64,000 bases of DNA from Kluyvera sichuanensis (GTDB lineage: Bacteria; Pseudomonadota; Gammaproteobacteria; Enterobacterales; Enterobacteriaceae), in assembly GCF_014218705.1 (NCBI RefSeq), contig NZ_JABBJF010000009.1, positions 1 to 64,000 on the forward strand, in the 5' to 3' direction. Shown piece after piece: positions 43,553 through 52,569 of this stretch (its first letter is position 1; each line of letters begins with the position of its first letter). The notes under the pieces were generated by a model, which saw only the letters and a program-made list of their open reading frames with translations, had not been told where the DNA came from and searched no databases. Position numbers and translations under genes: made by a program.

Positions 43553-43574
43553 CCCGATAGCGCGAGCTATCGGG
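43553..43574. terminator. Bidirectional hairpin between yicL and rpn gene
   Basis: CCCGATAG and CTATCGGG form an 8-bp stem with a 6-base loop between two convergent genes; weak T-run on the plus side (GATTTTA). Likely terminates both. Confidence 0.6.
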
Positions 43575-43581
43575 TCAGATT

Positions 43582-44499
43582 TTAGTGGCACAGCGAGGCA
43601 ATTTCGTCAGCCGAAAGCCCTGTTATCATTTCAACCAGAGCGCGATCTATTCCGTTTTCCAGCATGGTACGGGCAATGCGCTGCGCCTCTTGCTGGATAC
43701 CCTGCTGCAACCCCTGCTGAACCCCCACCTGCAATCCCGCCAGATGCCCCTCTTCGCGCAGTCTCTCCGCAATCGTCATCATCTTCTCCTTCTGTTCAGG
43801 TAAACGCGCTACCGCAGCCTGGAGAAACTCATGAAAGCGCACCGCATCTCCTGACCGCAGCAAATAATTAAACAGCGCTTCCATCTGGCTGTCATTAGCA
43901 CATCCCGTAACCAGCAACAGGGCGAGTTTATCCACCAGCCCCAGCAGATCGCGCTGACGAATATGCTTTTGCACCAGCTCCAGCAGCGCGATTCGCCGGT
44001 GATGCATAATCTCGTCGTCAGGCACCACCGTGATATCGACTAGCGGAAATGCGTCTGCATACAGCGCGCGAGCCGCCGCCGGATTCGCGAACTCATCCAG
44101 CCAGCACAGCGAGAAGGGATAGGGGCTTTGCATGCCGTGATAAAAAAGCATGGGGATCACCAACGGTAGCGTCGGGTGGCCTGCATCCAGATGACGCTGC
44201 ATCGCCGACAGTGCGTAGCGCAACAGCCGGAAGGCCATATGCGGGTCAGGTGAACTTTGGTGTTCAATCACCACGTAGATATAGCCTTCACCTTCCGTGG
44301 TCTGTAACGACCACAATACATCGGAATAATAGGCACGGAGACTCGGCTCAATGAAGCTGCCGGATGCCAGCGTTAGCGTTTGCAAGTCGCACAGCGCTCG
44401 CAACGCCTCCGGCAGATGAATAGCCAAAAAATCCCGCGCCGTTTCCGGGTGGCATAAAAACTGTTTGAAGACCGCATCGTGCGGTGTGGAGGTGGTCAT
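43582..44499 (-). CDS. Rpn-family recombination-promoting nuclease (PD-(D/E)XK)
   Basis: A 305-residue member of the Rpn/transposase_31 family, nucleases that promote RecA-independent recombination. The N-terminal part [19 protein letters not shown] and the [22 protein letters not shown] segment with its E-x-Q motif belong to the PD-(D/E)XK core. The C-terminus carries a run of near-repeats ([15 protein letters not shown]) typical of this family. It stands alone between yicL and a small secreted gene; often multi-copy in enterics. Confidence 0.85.
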   Translation of the reverse strand: MTTSTPHDAVFKQFLCHPETARDFLAIHLPEALRALCDLQTLTLASGSFIEPSLRAYYSDVLWSLQTTEGEGYIYVVIEHQSSPDPHMAFRLLRYALSAMQRHLDAGHPTLPLVIPMLFYHGMQSPYPFSLCWLDEFANPAAARALYADAFPLVDITVVPDDEIMHHRRIALLELVQKHIRQRDLLGLVDKLALLLVTGCANDSQMEALFNYLLRSGDAVRFHEFLQAAVARLPEQKEKMMTIAERLREEGHLAGLQVGVQQGLQQGIQQEAQRIARTMLENGIDRALVEMITGLSADEIASLCH

Positions 44500-44707
44500 G
44501 GCGTTCCGTCACCCAGAGAGCTAATGGTAGGACTCTACGTACAAGATGCCGAGAAAGCAGGCGCGAATTACCGCTTCTACGAGCCGCTACGGAAGGTTTT
44601 AGCGTACCAGTGCAACACCTTCATTTGACCGGAAAGCGCCTCGCAAAATGACGTGCCGAGGAATGCGTCTATAGTTAACTAAGCGCATGAACATAAGGAT
44701 ATTCGCA

Positions 44708-45001
44708 ATGAAAAAAGTCAGTATTGTTGTTTCGCTCGCCATCTCCCTGCTGCTGCCCGCCGTGGCACTGGCCTCACCGCTGGAAGGTCTTAAGTTTGAG
44801 CAGCAAAAACAGCAGGTGGTGAAGGACGTGAAGCAGAACTGCCCTGCCAGCAGTGGGCTGAGCGATACGCAGTTTGCCAACCGCGTGCTGGAGTCAAAAG
44901 ACAACAAAACCGCGGTGCAGAGCGCCACGCGGGCGCTGGATAAGAACGATCGCTCTGCCTATGAGAAGGCGATTAACAGCATTCAGTGCCCGACCCAATA
45001 G
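44708..45001 (+). CDS. Small secreted protein, unknown
   Basis: A 97-residue protein starting MKKVSIVVSLAISLLLPAVALA, a clear signal peptide cleaved after ALA. The mature part has two cysteines (NCPASSG and IQCPTQ) about 60 residues apart, possibly a disulfide, and several Lys/Gln-rich helices. An upstream ATG at 44687 is 7 codons further, but the one at 44708 has the better signal sequence and AAGGATATTCGC upstream. No known family recognised. Confidence 0.65.
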   Translation: MKKVSIVVSLAISLLLPAVALASPLEGLKFEQQKQQVVKDVKQNCPASSGLSDTQFANRVLESKDNKTAVQSATRALDKNDRSAYEKAINSIQCPTQ

Positions 45002-45009
45002 CATCGAGT

Positions 45010-45092
45010 CAGCGTCGGCCGGATAAGGCGAAGCCGCTATCCGGCAACGTGCCGCACCAAGCCTGATGGCGCTACGCTTATCAGGCTTACCT
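45010..45092. repeat. REP/BIME element
   Basis: Two adjacent inverted units: GCCGGATAAGGCG... with CGCTATCCGGC, and GCCTGATGGCGC with GCTTATCAGGC. Typical enterobacterial BIME after the secreted-protein gene. Confidence 0.7.
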
Positions 45093-45198
45093 CCCGCCCC
45101 TCTGACATGACTTGTCCAATTGATGCGCATTTCTCTCACCCCCAAACGACAATTTTCTGTGAGCCAGGACGAAATAATTAGTCTCATAAGCATGAGAA

Positions 45199-45245
45199 AT
45201 TGATGGATGTCACACTTCTTGATTTTATGAATAGAAACCGGTTTC
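45199..45245 (+). promoter_or_regulatory. CRP-like site and LacI-type operator of the decayed PTS locus
   Basis: ATTGATGGATGTCACA (45199-45214) resembles a CRP site with one weak half. Downstream, GAAACCGGTTTC (45234-45245) is a perfect 12-bp palindrome of the LacI/GalR type, like the AscG site. They precede the short reading frame that begins at 45302. Confidence 0.6.
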
Positions 45246-45301
45246 AGTTTCATATCAAATCACAATCGCAATAACTTTTTACATTTAGAGGATGGGCATC
45301 A

Positions 45302-45328
45302 ATGAACAAAATTATGCTCTGCCGCTGA
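45302..45328 (+). pseudogene. Possible start of a lost PTS EIIB gene
   Basis: A good AGAGG ribosome site precedes a reading frame MNKIMLCR that stops after eight codons. Lactose/cellobiose-type IIB proteins begin in just this way, ending the first strand in the phospho-Cys loop. So this may be the truncated start of a lost IIB gene, deleted along with IIC. It could equally be a short leader peptide. Support is modest. Confidence 0.4.
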
Positions 45329-45357
45329 TTTATTCAGCGCGCGAAAAAGATGTTTAA

Positions 45358-45549
45358 ATGAACTCTCGTTATCACTCGTGGTTTCGCGAACCATTATTTA
45401 TGGACGCTAAACACGGTGGTCATGTGCGTTATTTATATGCTGACCTCTGCGGCCATGTATTGACTATTGCTGTACCCCGAAAGTCGTTCATTAATGAAAA
45501 ACAAAGTGCAGGCGTTAAAATCAACTGCGCCATAACCTGGAACCGTTAG
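45358..45549 (+). CDS. Short unrecognised reading frame
   Basis: A 63-codon open frame (MNSRYHSWFREPLFMD) without a convincing ribosome site and with no recognised family. It lies in the gap between the operator region and the IIA gene. It may be residual or fortuitous sequence left after loss of PTS genes. I report it because it is the only open frame of any length in this stretch. Confidence 0.25.
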   Translation: MNSRYHSWFREPLFMDAKHGGHVRYLYADLCGHVLTIAVPRKSFINEKQSAGVKINCAITWNR

Positions 45550-45636
45550 TTAAGTCAGATAAATTTAACAGTAAGCATTGATATATTATTTCCGACCTCT
45601 TTTTATCATAACTTTAAATAGTTAGAGGATATTATT

Positions 45637-45939
45637 ATGGTTAGGTTAGAGGACGCGGTAATGGAAATAATCATTAACGCGGGCCAGTCCAGATCGCTGT
45701 GCTTTGAGGCGCTACACGCCGCACGACAGGGTGAAATGGAGGAAGCCAGAAATCTCCTGCGGGAAGCCGATGGCTATGCCCGTCAGGCGCACCATATGCA
45801 AACCCGGCTTATTGAGCAGGATGCAGGTGACGCGCGTCAGCCCATGACCCTAATTATGGTACACGCGCAGGATCATTTGATGAATTCGTTACTTGCTCGT
45901 GAACTTTCGGAAGAAATCATTCATCTTTACCAACGTTAA
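45637..45939 (+). CDS. PTS EIIA component, lactose/cellobiose family
   Basis: A 100-residue IIA protein, ChbA/LacF-like. The phospho-acceptor histidine lies in the conserved VHAQDHLMNSLLAREL segment (about residue 75), and an N-terminal VMEIIINAGQSRSLCFEALHAARQG matches ChbA. As a trimer it would pass phosphate from HPr to a IIB partner. No intact IIB or IIC gene is adjacent, so it has no obvious partner here. It may serve a PTS elsewhere or be a relic. Confidence 0.85.
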   Translation: MVRLEDAVMEIIINAGQSRSLCFEALHAARQGEMEEARNLLREADGYARQAHHMQTRLIEQDAGDARQPMTLIMVHAQDHLMNSLLARELSEEIIHLYQR

Positions 45940-46101
45940 TATTAAATTTCATTTAACTTCGGAGACATTAATTACGCTAACGATTTAACGGTACCCTACG
46001 AGAAAATAAATAAAATCAGCTTGTTTTGGTGGCGATGATAGTTATCCACCCGAACGGGATGGTTATTGTCTGAAAATATAATTAATTAATTTGAGATAAC
46101 C

Positions 46102-47490
46102 ATGAAAACTGTAAAAAAACTTCCATTAGCTATGGCGGTTATTGCCGCCCTTTGCCCGCTTTCCTCTGCAATGGCACAAGAGTTTACTCAGGAACAAATT
46201 GACGCCATTGTGGCCAAGGCCGTCGATAAAGCGCTGGCAGACCGCCAGGCTAAGATGGATGCCGCCCAGGCCAAAAAAGTGGATCTGGAAACCAACCCGC
46301 AAAGCGCCGCACAAACGCCAGATATGGCCGTGCCGTTCGGCCTGAAGTTCAGCGGCTATGCGCGCTACGGTGCACACTTCCAGGCCGGCGACCAGAAATA
46401 CGTCGGCGTGGACGGTTCCTATAACGGTGCCTCAGCAATTGGTCGTCTGGGTAACGAAGGGAACGGCGGTGAATTCCAGCTAACGAAAGCCTTTAAGAGC
46501 AGCAAAGGCGCGATCTGGGATATCAACGTCATGTTCGACCACTGGAGTGACGAAGTTAACCTGAAAAAAGCCTACGTTGGCGTCACCAACGTACTGGAAT
46601 CTAACCCTAACGCCTATATCTGGGCGGGCCGCGACTTCCACCAGCGTCCACAACAGGGTATCAACGACTACTTCTGGATGAACCACGACGGCCAGGGCGC
46701 AGGGGTGAAAAACTTTGACGTGGGCGGCGTGCAGTTCGACGTCGCTACCGTGTCGCAGGTGAAATCCTGTAGCCCGGAAGTGATGGCCGATGCGTCTAAC
46801 CCATCGCGCATCACCTGTACCGGTAACTCTGACACCGGTGACGACGGCCACTACGCGCTGACCACCAAAACCCACAACATCAAAGCGGGCCCGATTGACG
46901 TTGAGGTTTACGCTAACTACGGTTTCGACTCTAAAGCAGTGGATAACGACAAGCAGCTTGATGCCTGGCAGGGCGGCCTGCTGTTCAGCCACACCAACAG
47001 CGACGACAGCGGCGTGAACAAAGTTATCCTGCGCTACTCCGATAACTCGGATAACAGCGTATTCAACAAAACTGACGGGCTGACCGCTATCTACGCCAGC
47101 TTCGAAGGTAACTATAAGTTCACCCAGCAGGCGCAGGTGGAATACCTGTTGGCCTTCCACGACTACGACAACAGCAAAGACAACACCGACAACCGTAAAA
47201 ACTACGGCGCGATCGTTCGTCCAATGTACTTCTGGAACGACGTGCACTCCACCTGGCTGGAAGCGGGTTACCAGCGCGTAGATTACGATCAGGGCGGTGA
47301 TAACCACGGTTGGAAGCTGACCCTGTCGCAGAACATCGCGATTGGTATGGGCCCGGAATTCCGCCCAATGCTGCGCTTCTACGTGACCGGCGGTCAGGTG
47401 GATAACAAGCGTACGGCGAAGGTGAACGGAACGCAGGACGAGCAGCTGGATTCGCTGAACTTCGGCGGGATGTTTGAAGCCTGGTTCTAA
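46102..47490 (+). CDS. LamB-type carbohydrate porin
   Basis: A 462-residue maltoporin-family outer-membrane channel. The signal peptide is MKTVKKLPLAMAVIAALCPL...MAQ; an N-terminal coiled region (QEQIDAIVAKAVDKALADRQ) resembles ScrY or similar sugar porins, and the barrel ends with the Phe-containing AWF C-terminus needed for assembly. It lies 162 bp after the IIA gene and probably shares its sugar. Segment MGPEFRPMLRFYVTGG is typical of LamB. The sugar is unknown. Confidence 0.87.
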   Translation: MKTVKKLPLAMAVIAALCPLSSAMAQEFTQEQIDAIVAKAVDKALADRQAKMDAAQAKKVDLETNPQSAAQTPDMAVPFGLKFSGYARYGAHFQAGDQKYVGVDGSYNGASAIGRLGNEGNGGEFQLTKAFKSSKGAIWDINVMFDHWSDEVNLKKAYVGVTNVLESNPNAYIWAGRDFHQRPQQGINDYFWMNHDGQGAGVKNFDVGGVQFDVATVSQVKSCSPEVMADASNPSRITCTGNSDTGDDGHYALTTKTHNIKAGPIDVEVYANYGFDSKAVDNDKQLDAWQGGLLFSHTNSDDSGVNKVILRYSDNSDNSVFNKTDGLTAIYASFEGNYKFTQQAQVEYLLAFHDYDNSKDNTDNRKNYGAIVRPMYFWNDVHSTWLEAGYQRVDYDQGGDNHGWKLTLSQNIAIGMGPEFRPMLRFYVTGGQVDNKRTAKVNGTQDEQLDSLNFGGMFEAWF

Positions 47491-47502
47491 GTTCGTGTGA
47501 TA

Positions 47503-47748
47503 AACCCTCTCTCCCCTTTTACGGGGAGGGTTGGGGTGAGGGTTTGACTTTCGAGCCAACATACGCCCCTCACCCCCACCTTCTCACTAAAGGGGGAGAG
47601 GGGATCTTCCTGTGCAATGTGCCCTCTTTTTCCCCTCACCCTAACCCTCTCCCCAAAGGGGCGAGGGGACCGTTGAGTGTGGTGCTTTATTTCACAGTAC
47701 TTCAGCGGCACCAATGTGCTCCCTCTCCCTTTTTAAGGGAGAGGTTTT
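47503..47748. repeat. Cluster of CCCTCACCC-type hairpin repeats and a terminator
   Basis: At least four units of this repeat family occur here (about 47503-47543, 47566-47603, 47632-47670 and 47720-47746). Each joins a CCCTC-rich and a GAGGG-rich arm. The last, CCTCTCCCTT TTT AAGGGAGAGG followed by TTTTTT, is a classic terminator on the plus strand. They lie between the porin gene and convergent phnV, and repeat the element at 38714-38797. No gene is present. Confidence 0.7.
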
Positions 47749-48546
47749 TTATTTCTGCCCTAACCGTTTCGCTATACGCTCCAGCTTCATCATCAGCAGC
47801 AGCGTCATCGCCACCAGCACAATAGTCAGCGCTGCGCCGTCGGCAATATTGCCGCGATCGGTCAGGCTAAAGATGGCCACTGGCAGCGTCGTCCAGCCCG
47901 GCGGGTAGATCATCATCGTCGCCCCCAGTTCCCCCATCGATAGCGAAAGGCTCAACGCCAGCGCCGACACCATCCACGGCATCAGCAGCGGCAGCGTGAC
48001 GTGACGCAGGCGATACCACGGCGAGGCACCAAGGCTTGAAGCGACATTTTCAATATCGGCAGACACCCGCGCTAGCCCGGTGGAAACGTTGCTGAAGGTG
48101 AACGCGGAGATCAAGACAAAGTGCGCCACCAGCACAATCCACAGCGTGCCGTTCATCTGCAGCGGCCCCTGGCTGAAGGCCACCAGAATGCCAAGCCCGA
48201 CGGAGACCGAAGGAATCGCACTCGGCAAATAGAACAACATGCTCAGCCCCTTTTGCACCTTGCCGCTGTACTGACGCAGCGCCAGCGCCGCCCAAACACC
48301 GCACAGCAGCGCAAACAGGCTGGCGCAAAAACCAATCATCAGGCTGGCAAGCAGCGCATCCCACGCCGCACCGCGAAAGGCATTAACAAAATGGTTGAGC
48401 GTGAAACCGCTGGGCAGGATGCCGTTCCACTGCTGGCTCAGGCTGGACATTAAAATCACCGCCAGCGGTAGGAAAAAGAAGACGCTGGCAAGCGCGGTAG
48501 CAACCACGCCCGCCGCAACGCGCCCTTTGCGCGACCAAATCAACAT
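47749..48546 (-). CDS. phnV: 2-aminoethylphosphonate ABC transporter permease PhnV
   Basis: A 265-residue membrane permease with about six helices. It has the EAA-type loop ENVASSLGASPWYRLRHVTLPLLMP needed to contact the ATPase. It is the last gene of the phnSTUV transport operon and ends just before the repeat cluster. Together with PhnU it forms the membrane pore for AEP uptake. Confidence 0.9.
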   Translation of the reverse strand: MLIWSRKGRVAAGVVATALASVFFFLPLAVILMSSLSQQWNGILPSGFTLNHFVNAFRGAAWDALLASLMIGFCASLFALLCGVWAALALRQYSGKVQKGLSMLFYLPSAIPSVSVGLGILVAFSQGPLQMNGTLWIVLVAHFVLISAFTFSNVSTGLARVSADIENVASSLGASPWYRLRHVTLPLLMPWMVSALALSLSLSMGELGATMMIYPPGWTTLPVAIFSLTDRGNIADGAALTIVLVAMTLLLMMKLERIAKRLGQK

Positions 48547-48548
48547 GG

Positions 48549-49409
48549 TTATCCCCTTACGCCCGTTCGCGCGGCCGCCAGGCGGTAGAGCGAGAACAGC
48601 CCCAGCGACAGCACAATGTTAATCAACGCAATCATGCAGGCGACGCTATAGTCGGACTCCAGGATTGCTTTGCTGTAGACCATCATCGGCAGCGTATTGA
48701 CCCCTTTCGCGCCGATAAACAGCACGATGCCGAATTCGTTGGTGGTCAGCAGCAGACACAGGCTGCCGCCCGCCATCAGCGCCGGTAGCGCCGCCGGGAA
48801 GATCACCTGCGCAATCACCCGCAGAGGATGCGCGCCGAGAATACTGGCGGCCTCAAGCTGGCTTTTATCAATCTGGCGCAGCGCCGCCATCAACGGGCGC
48901 ATCACCAGCGGGGTGAAGACGGTGATCTCCGCCAGAATCACCCCCTGCATCGAATAGAGGAAATCCACCGGCGGTAGCTCGAAGGCGAACAGATGCATCA
49001 ACGTGCCGTTGAGCAGCCCTGCCGAGCCATAAATAAAGGTGAAAGCCAGGGTTATCAGGAAAGTGGGCAGCGCGATAAAGGTATCCACCACCCGGCCAAT
49101 CAGTTCGCTGCCGGGAAACGGAATAAACACCAGAATCAACGACAGCACGCTGCCCAGCAGCAGGCAGCCTGCGGTAGCGGTCAGCGCAATTTGCAGGGTG
49201 TTCATCAGCGCGCTGACAAAGCGCCGGGATTCAATCACCTGCCAGAAGGTGTCCAGCCCGACGCTGCCGTTGGCGTCGCGCAGCGCCTGCTCGACGATCA
49301 GCGAAAGCGGCCAGAAGAACAGCGTGGTCAGCACCAAAAGCGGCAACAACAGCCACAGCAGCGGGCGCAGGTTGGGCAGCGGTTTGGTCTGGGTCAGAGA
49401 GAGCGACAT
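48549..49409 (-). CDS. phnU: 2-aminoethylphosphonate ABC transporter permease PhnU
   Basis: A 286-residue permease with six helices and the EAA-type loop EAASILGAHPLRVIAQVIFPAALP. The gene is spaced 2 bp from phnV and phnT, so the transport genes form one operon. It partners PhnV. No odd features were seen. Confidence 0.9.
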   Translation of the reverse strand: MSLSLTQTKPLPNLRPLLWLLLPLLVLTTLFFWPLSLIVEQALRDANGSVGLDTFWQVIESRRFVSALMNTLQIALTATAGCLLLGSVLSLILVFIPFPGSELIGRVVDTFIALPTFLITLAFTFIYGSAGLLNGTLMHLFAFELPPVDFLYSMQGVILAEITVFTPLVMRPLMAALRQIDKSQLEAASILGAHPLRVIAQVIFPAALPALMAGGSLCLLLTTNEFGIVLFIGAKGVNTLPMMVYSKAILESDYSVACMIALINIVLSLGLFSLYRLAAARTGVRG

Positions 49410-49411
49410 CG

Positions 49412-50521
49412 TTATACCTCAATCAAAACCGCATCATCGGGTTCGAACCATAGCGCCAGCTTGTCGCCGGGTTTCGGCAGCGGGTCCACGTGCGTCAGGA
49501 CAATACGCACCGCTTCACCAGTCACATCGCACAGCAGATGGGTGAGATCCCCCTGCCAGTTCACCGATTGCAGCGTGGCATTAAAGCGGTTGCTGACGGC
49601 CGAGCGCGGCGCCAGGCTCAGGTGCTGTGGGCGAATGCACAGCAGCTTGTTGTAACCGTGATGGCTGCCCTGGCTGAAGGCGCGGATCACCGTGCCGCCG
49701 CAGCTCACGTCCACCAGCCCCGGTGCATCCGTGATGCCCAGCGCGGTGGCGGAAAGAATATTGGCGCGCCCTAAAAACTCGGCAGCAAAACGGTTCGGTG
49801 GATGACGGTACAGCGTACGGGTTTCGCCGTGGGCGATCATCGAGCCGTCCTTCATGATGCCGATTTTATCCGCCAGGGTGAGCGCTTCGGTCTGGTCGTG
49901 GGTGACGTAGAGAATGGTGAGTTCCGGCAGTTCGCGGTGCAGGCGGGCAATTTCCTCTACCATGTTGTGGCGAATCTGCGCGTCCAGCGCCGAGAGCGGT
50001 TCATCCAGCAGCAGCACCCGCGGGCGCACGGCAATAGCGCGGGCAATCGCCACGCGCTGCTGCTGGCCGCCGGACAGCTGGTGCGGATAACGGGTGGCAT
50101 AGTCGCTCATGCCGACCGTTTTCAGCGCCTGGGTCACGCGTTCCTTAATCAGCGCCTTTGGCTGCTTTTGCGCGCGCAGGCCAAAGGCAACGTTATCTTC
50201 CACCTTCATATGCGGGAACAGCGCGTAGTTCTGCACCACCATCGCCAGCCCGCGTTTATAAGGCGGCAACTGAGTGACGTCCGTATCGCCGATGAGAATG
50301 CGACCGCCCGCAGGCTGGACAAAGCCCGCCACCGCGCGCAGCACCGTGGTTTTTCCAGAGCCGGAAGGGCCAATCAGCGCCAGCACTTCGCCGGGTTCAA
50401 TCGTCAAAGAGAGCGGTTTAAGCACCACGTTGCCGTGGTACGCCACGCGCAGCGAGTCGAGGACAATCCCCGAGGTCCCCTGCATTGCAGGGGCAGGAAC
50501 GGCGGTCGTTTTCATCAGCAT
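49412..50521 (-). CDS. phnT: 2-aminoethylphosphonate ABC transporter ATPase PhnT
   Basis: A 369-residue ATP-binding subunit. It shows Walker [10 protein letters not shown] near residue 52, the signature [14 protein letters not shown], Walker [14 protein letters not shown] and the switch His in [12 protein letters not shown]-terminal TOBE-like part follows. It powers AEP uptake through PhnU/PhnV. Confidence 0.92.
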   Translation of the reverse strand: MLMKTTAVPAPAMQGTSGIVLDSLRVAYHGNVVLKPLSLTIEPGEVLALIGPSGSGKTTVLRAVAGFVQPAGGRILIGDTDVTQLPPYKRGLAMVVQNYALFPHMKVEDNVAFGLRAQKQPKALIKERVTQALKTVGMSDYATRYPHQLSGGQQQRVAIARAIAVRPRVLLLDEPLSALDAQIRHNMVEEIARLHRELPELTILYVTHDQTEALTLADKIGIMKDGSMIAHGETRTLYRHPPNRFAAEFLGRANILSATALGITDAPGLVDVSCGGTVIRAFSQGSHHGYNKLLCIRPQHLSLAPRSAVSNRFNATLQSVNWQGDLTHLLCDVTGEAVRIVLTHVDPLPKPGDKLALWFEPDDAVLIEV

Positions 50522-50526
50522 CAGGC

Positions 50527-51540
50527 TTACTCGCTATCGGTCACTTTATGCCAGCGGGAGATGTCTGCTGACAGCGAGACGGCGACGTCATCCCAGTTTG
50601 GCTGCCAGCTCTGCACGCCCGCCATCGCGGCGGTTGCCGCTTTATAGTGATCGTCACTCGGGGTCACGTCGCTACGCACCGGCATCCCCCAGGAGAGCGC
50701 GCTGACGCTGGTTTGCGCCTCTTTGCTCAGCAGGAAGTTAATCAGTTTCTTGCCGTTTTCACTCTCCGGCGCGCCCTGAACTAAGCCAATCACGTACGGG
50801 ATAGCCAGCGCGCTGCGCTCGCCTTTGTCGTTAGCAGGCCAGAAGATTTTCACGTTCGGGTTACGTTCCATCTGCGCGAGGTTCATCTGCAGGTCACCGT
50901 TCGCCACATACAGTTCGCCTTTATTGACCAGCGCGGTCAGCTTGCCGGTAGAAGCGGATGGCCCGACGTTGTTGGCCTGCAGTTTGCCGAGATAATCAAA
51001 CCCGGCGTCTTTGCTGCCGAAGCTGTGGAAGGCCTGCAGCATTACTGCCGTGCCGTCAGCGGCCTGGCCTGGGGTGGAGTACTGGAGTTTGTTTTTGAAC
51101 TGGCCGTCGAGGAGGCTCTGCCAGGTGGCCGGGGCGGTTTTCAGCACCTTGCCGTTGTAGATAAAGCTCAGGTAGTTCTTCACCAGCGGCGAGTAGAGGT
51201 CGTTGGCATCCGGAATCGCACTGGCGGCGTCGGTTTTAAAGCTTGCCAGCAGTTTTTCAGAAGCGGCACGCTGAATGAACGGCGGTGCGGTCACCAGCAC
51301 GTCGGCCTGCGGGTTAGTGCGCTCTTTCGCCAGGCGCTCCACCACCACGCCGCCGCCGCCTTCAACGTAGCGCACGGTAATGCCGGTCGCTTTGGTGAAC
51401 GCGTCGAACTGTGACTGATACCAGCTGTTGTCACCGTCGTGCAGTCCGTCGATGGAGTAAACCGTGACCACCGATTCCGCCCATGACGGGGCGCTGGCGA
51501 GGGCAAAAACAGACAGCAGAGCAAGTCGGGAAAGTTTCAT
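50527..51540 (-). CDS. phnS: 2-aminoethylphosphonate periplasmic binding protein PhnS
   Basis: A 337-residue solute-binding protein with signal peptide [21 protein letters not shown]. It resembles iron/phosphonate-type binding proteins ([24 protein letters not shown]). It captures AEP in the periplasm and delivers it to PhnUV. Its promoter carries a PhnR-like box at 51574-51592. Confidence 0.9.
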   Translation of the reverse strand: MKLSRLALLSVFALASAPSWAESVVTVYSIDGLHDGDNSWYQSQFDAFTKATGITVRYVEGGGGVVVERLAKERTNPQADVLVTAPPFIQRAASEKLLASFKTDAASAIPDANDLYSPLVKNYLSFIYNGKVLKTAPATWQSLLDGQFKNKLQYSTPGQAADGTAVMLQAFHSFGSKDAGFDYLGKLQANNVGPSASTGKLTALVNKGELYVANGDLQMNLAQMERNPNVKIFWPANDKGERSALAIPYVIGLVQGAPESENGKKLINFLLSKEAQTSVSALSWGMPVRSDVTPSDDHYKAATAAMAGVQSWQPNWDDVAVSLSADISRWHKVTDSE

Positions 51541-51573
51541 CGTAATAGCCTCATAGCGTGCGTTTTGTGTTTC

Positions 51574-51592
51574 TGGCCTATACCAGATTTGC
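51574..51592 (-). promoter_or_regulatory. PhnR-type operator upstream of phnS
   Basis: Minus strand GCAAATCTGGTATAGGCCA, almost identical (one change) to the box at 52539-52557 before phnW. Its core TGGTATAGRCCA is a dyad of the HutC/GntR type. It lies about 34 bases before the phnS start and overlaps a TATAG -10-like sequence. Confidence 0.72.
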
Positions 51593-51666
51593 TTTTTACG
51601 CTAAACGGCTTTTGTGACAATACGATGAAGGATTTATTGATGCGCGAATCGGCAGGATCGTTTGTA

Positions 51667-51701
51667 GGCCGGATATGGCGCGCAGCAACGCCATCCGGCA
51701 A
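51667..51701. repeat. REP element
   Basis: GGCCGGATATGGCG and CGCCATCCGGC arms of a REP element in the gap between phnR and phnS, which are codirectional. Confidence 0.65.
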
Positions 51702-51708
51702 ACGGCGG

Positions 51709-52428
51709 TTAGTGGGTATCCACCTCAATACGCAGGCTATCGTGACGCCAGTATTCAATATCCAGATCGAGCACGCGCCCGTGCTGATCGTAGTTAAGAC
51801 GGCGCAGCAGCAGCGCCGGGCGCCCTTCCATCACGCCCAACGCCTGCGCGGCCTGCGCTGGCATGGCGGTCGGGTAAAACGACAGATGCATACTGGTATA
51901 GACAAGGTTGTAGTGCGACTCATACACCTCGGTCAGGCTGCCGTTGAGATCGTACTGCAACAGCTCCGGCACGCGGGCGGGCAGACAGTGGTTTTCGCTG
52001 TAGCAGACAGCGCGGCCATCGGCGTAGCGCAGACGGGTCAGCAGGTAGATTTGGTCAAACGGCTGAAGCTGTAACGGCTCCATCGCCTCCACCGGCACGG
52101 TGGTCAGCACGCCGCTCAGCAGCGCGGTTTTCGGCTCACGGCCCTGCTCGCGGCACAGCTTGTGGAAGTTGGTGTTCTGGGTCGGGTCGAGCCACAGGCG
52201 TTCCGGCGTGACAAACCAGCCGCGACGGTCGGCGCGCCAGATAAGCCCGCTGGCCTCCAGCTGCGCCAGGCTTTCGCGAATGGTGATACGCGTGGTGTTG
52301 AAGATCGCGCACAGTTCACGTTCAGACGGCAGCTTATCGCCGCTTTTCAGCGCGCCGCTCTGGATGCGCGCCTGCAGCTGCGCCTTGATCAACAGGTACT
52401 GTGGGACATCGCCCGGAATCGCTTTCAT
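51709..52428 (-). CDS. phnR: GntR/HutC-family regulator PhnR
   Basis: A 239-residue GntR-family regulator. The winged helix-turn-helix lies at residues ~10-70 ([32 protein letters not shown]) followed by a UTRA ligand domain. It would sense an AEP-related signal and control phnSTUV and phnWX through the boxes at 51574-51592 and 52539-52557. It is codirectional with phnSTUV but separated from phnS by 168 bp that hold the phnS box. Confidence 0.88.
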   Translation of the reverse strand: MKAIPGDVPQYLLIKAQLQARIQSGALKSGDKLPSERELCAIFNTTRITIRESLAQLEASGLIWRADRRGWFVTPERLWLDPTQNTNFHKLCREQGREPKTALLSGVLTTVPVEAMEPLQLQPFDQIYLLTRLRYADGRAVCYSENHCLPARVPELLQYDLNGSLTEVYESHYNLVYTSMHLSFYPTAMPAQAAQALGVMEGRPALLLRRLNYDQHGRVLDLDIEYWRHDSLRIEVDTH

Positions 52429-52538
52429 AGTCGCTCGCTGTCACTTTTCTCTGCCGCCATTATACAGACGCAGATGAATTTTTTGTTGCAGAGCCATTTT
52501 CCCTTTGACCCTTTGCCGAAAAGATCGTCATGATAAAT

Positions 52539-52557
52539 GCAAATCTGGTATAGACCA
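52539..52557 (+). promoter_or_regulatory. PhnR-type operator upstream of phnW
   Basis: GCAAATCTGGTATAGACCA with the dyad core TGGTATAGACCA at 52546-52557, 13 bases before the phnW ATG at 52570. It matches the phnS box except for one base. Both boxes overlap TATAG-like -10 regions, so the regulator could block or help polymerase directly. Confidence 0.72.
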
Positions 52558-52569
52558 AAGGTAAATAAC

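Noticed and set aside
45358-45549. Taking the 63-codon frame as a real PTS gene
   Set aside because: No family similarity or ribosome site; kept only as a low-confidence open frame.
46480-47562. 360-codon opposite-strand frame over the porin gene
   Set aside because: The porin is clearly coding; the antisense frame is a codon-bias artefact with no ribosome site.
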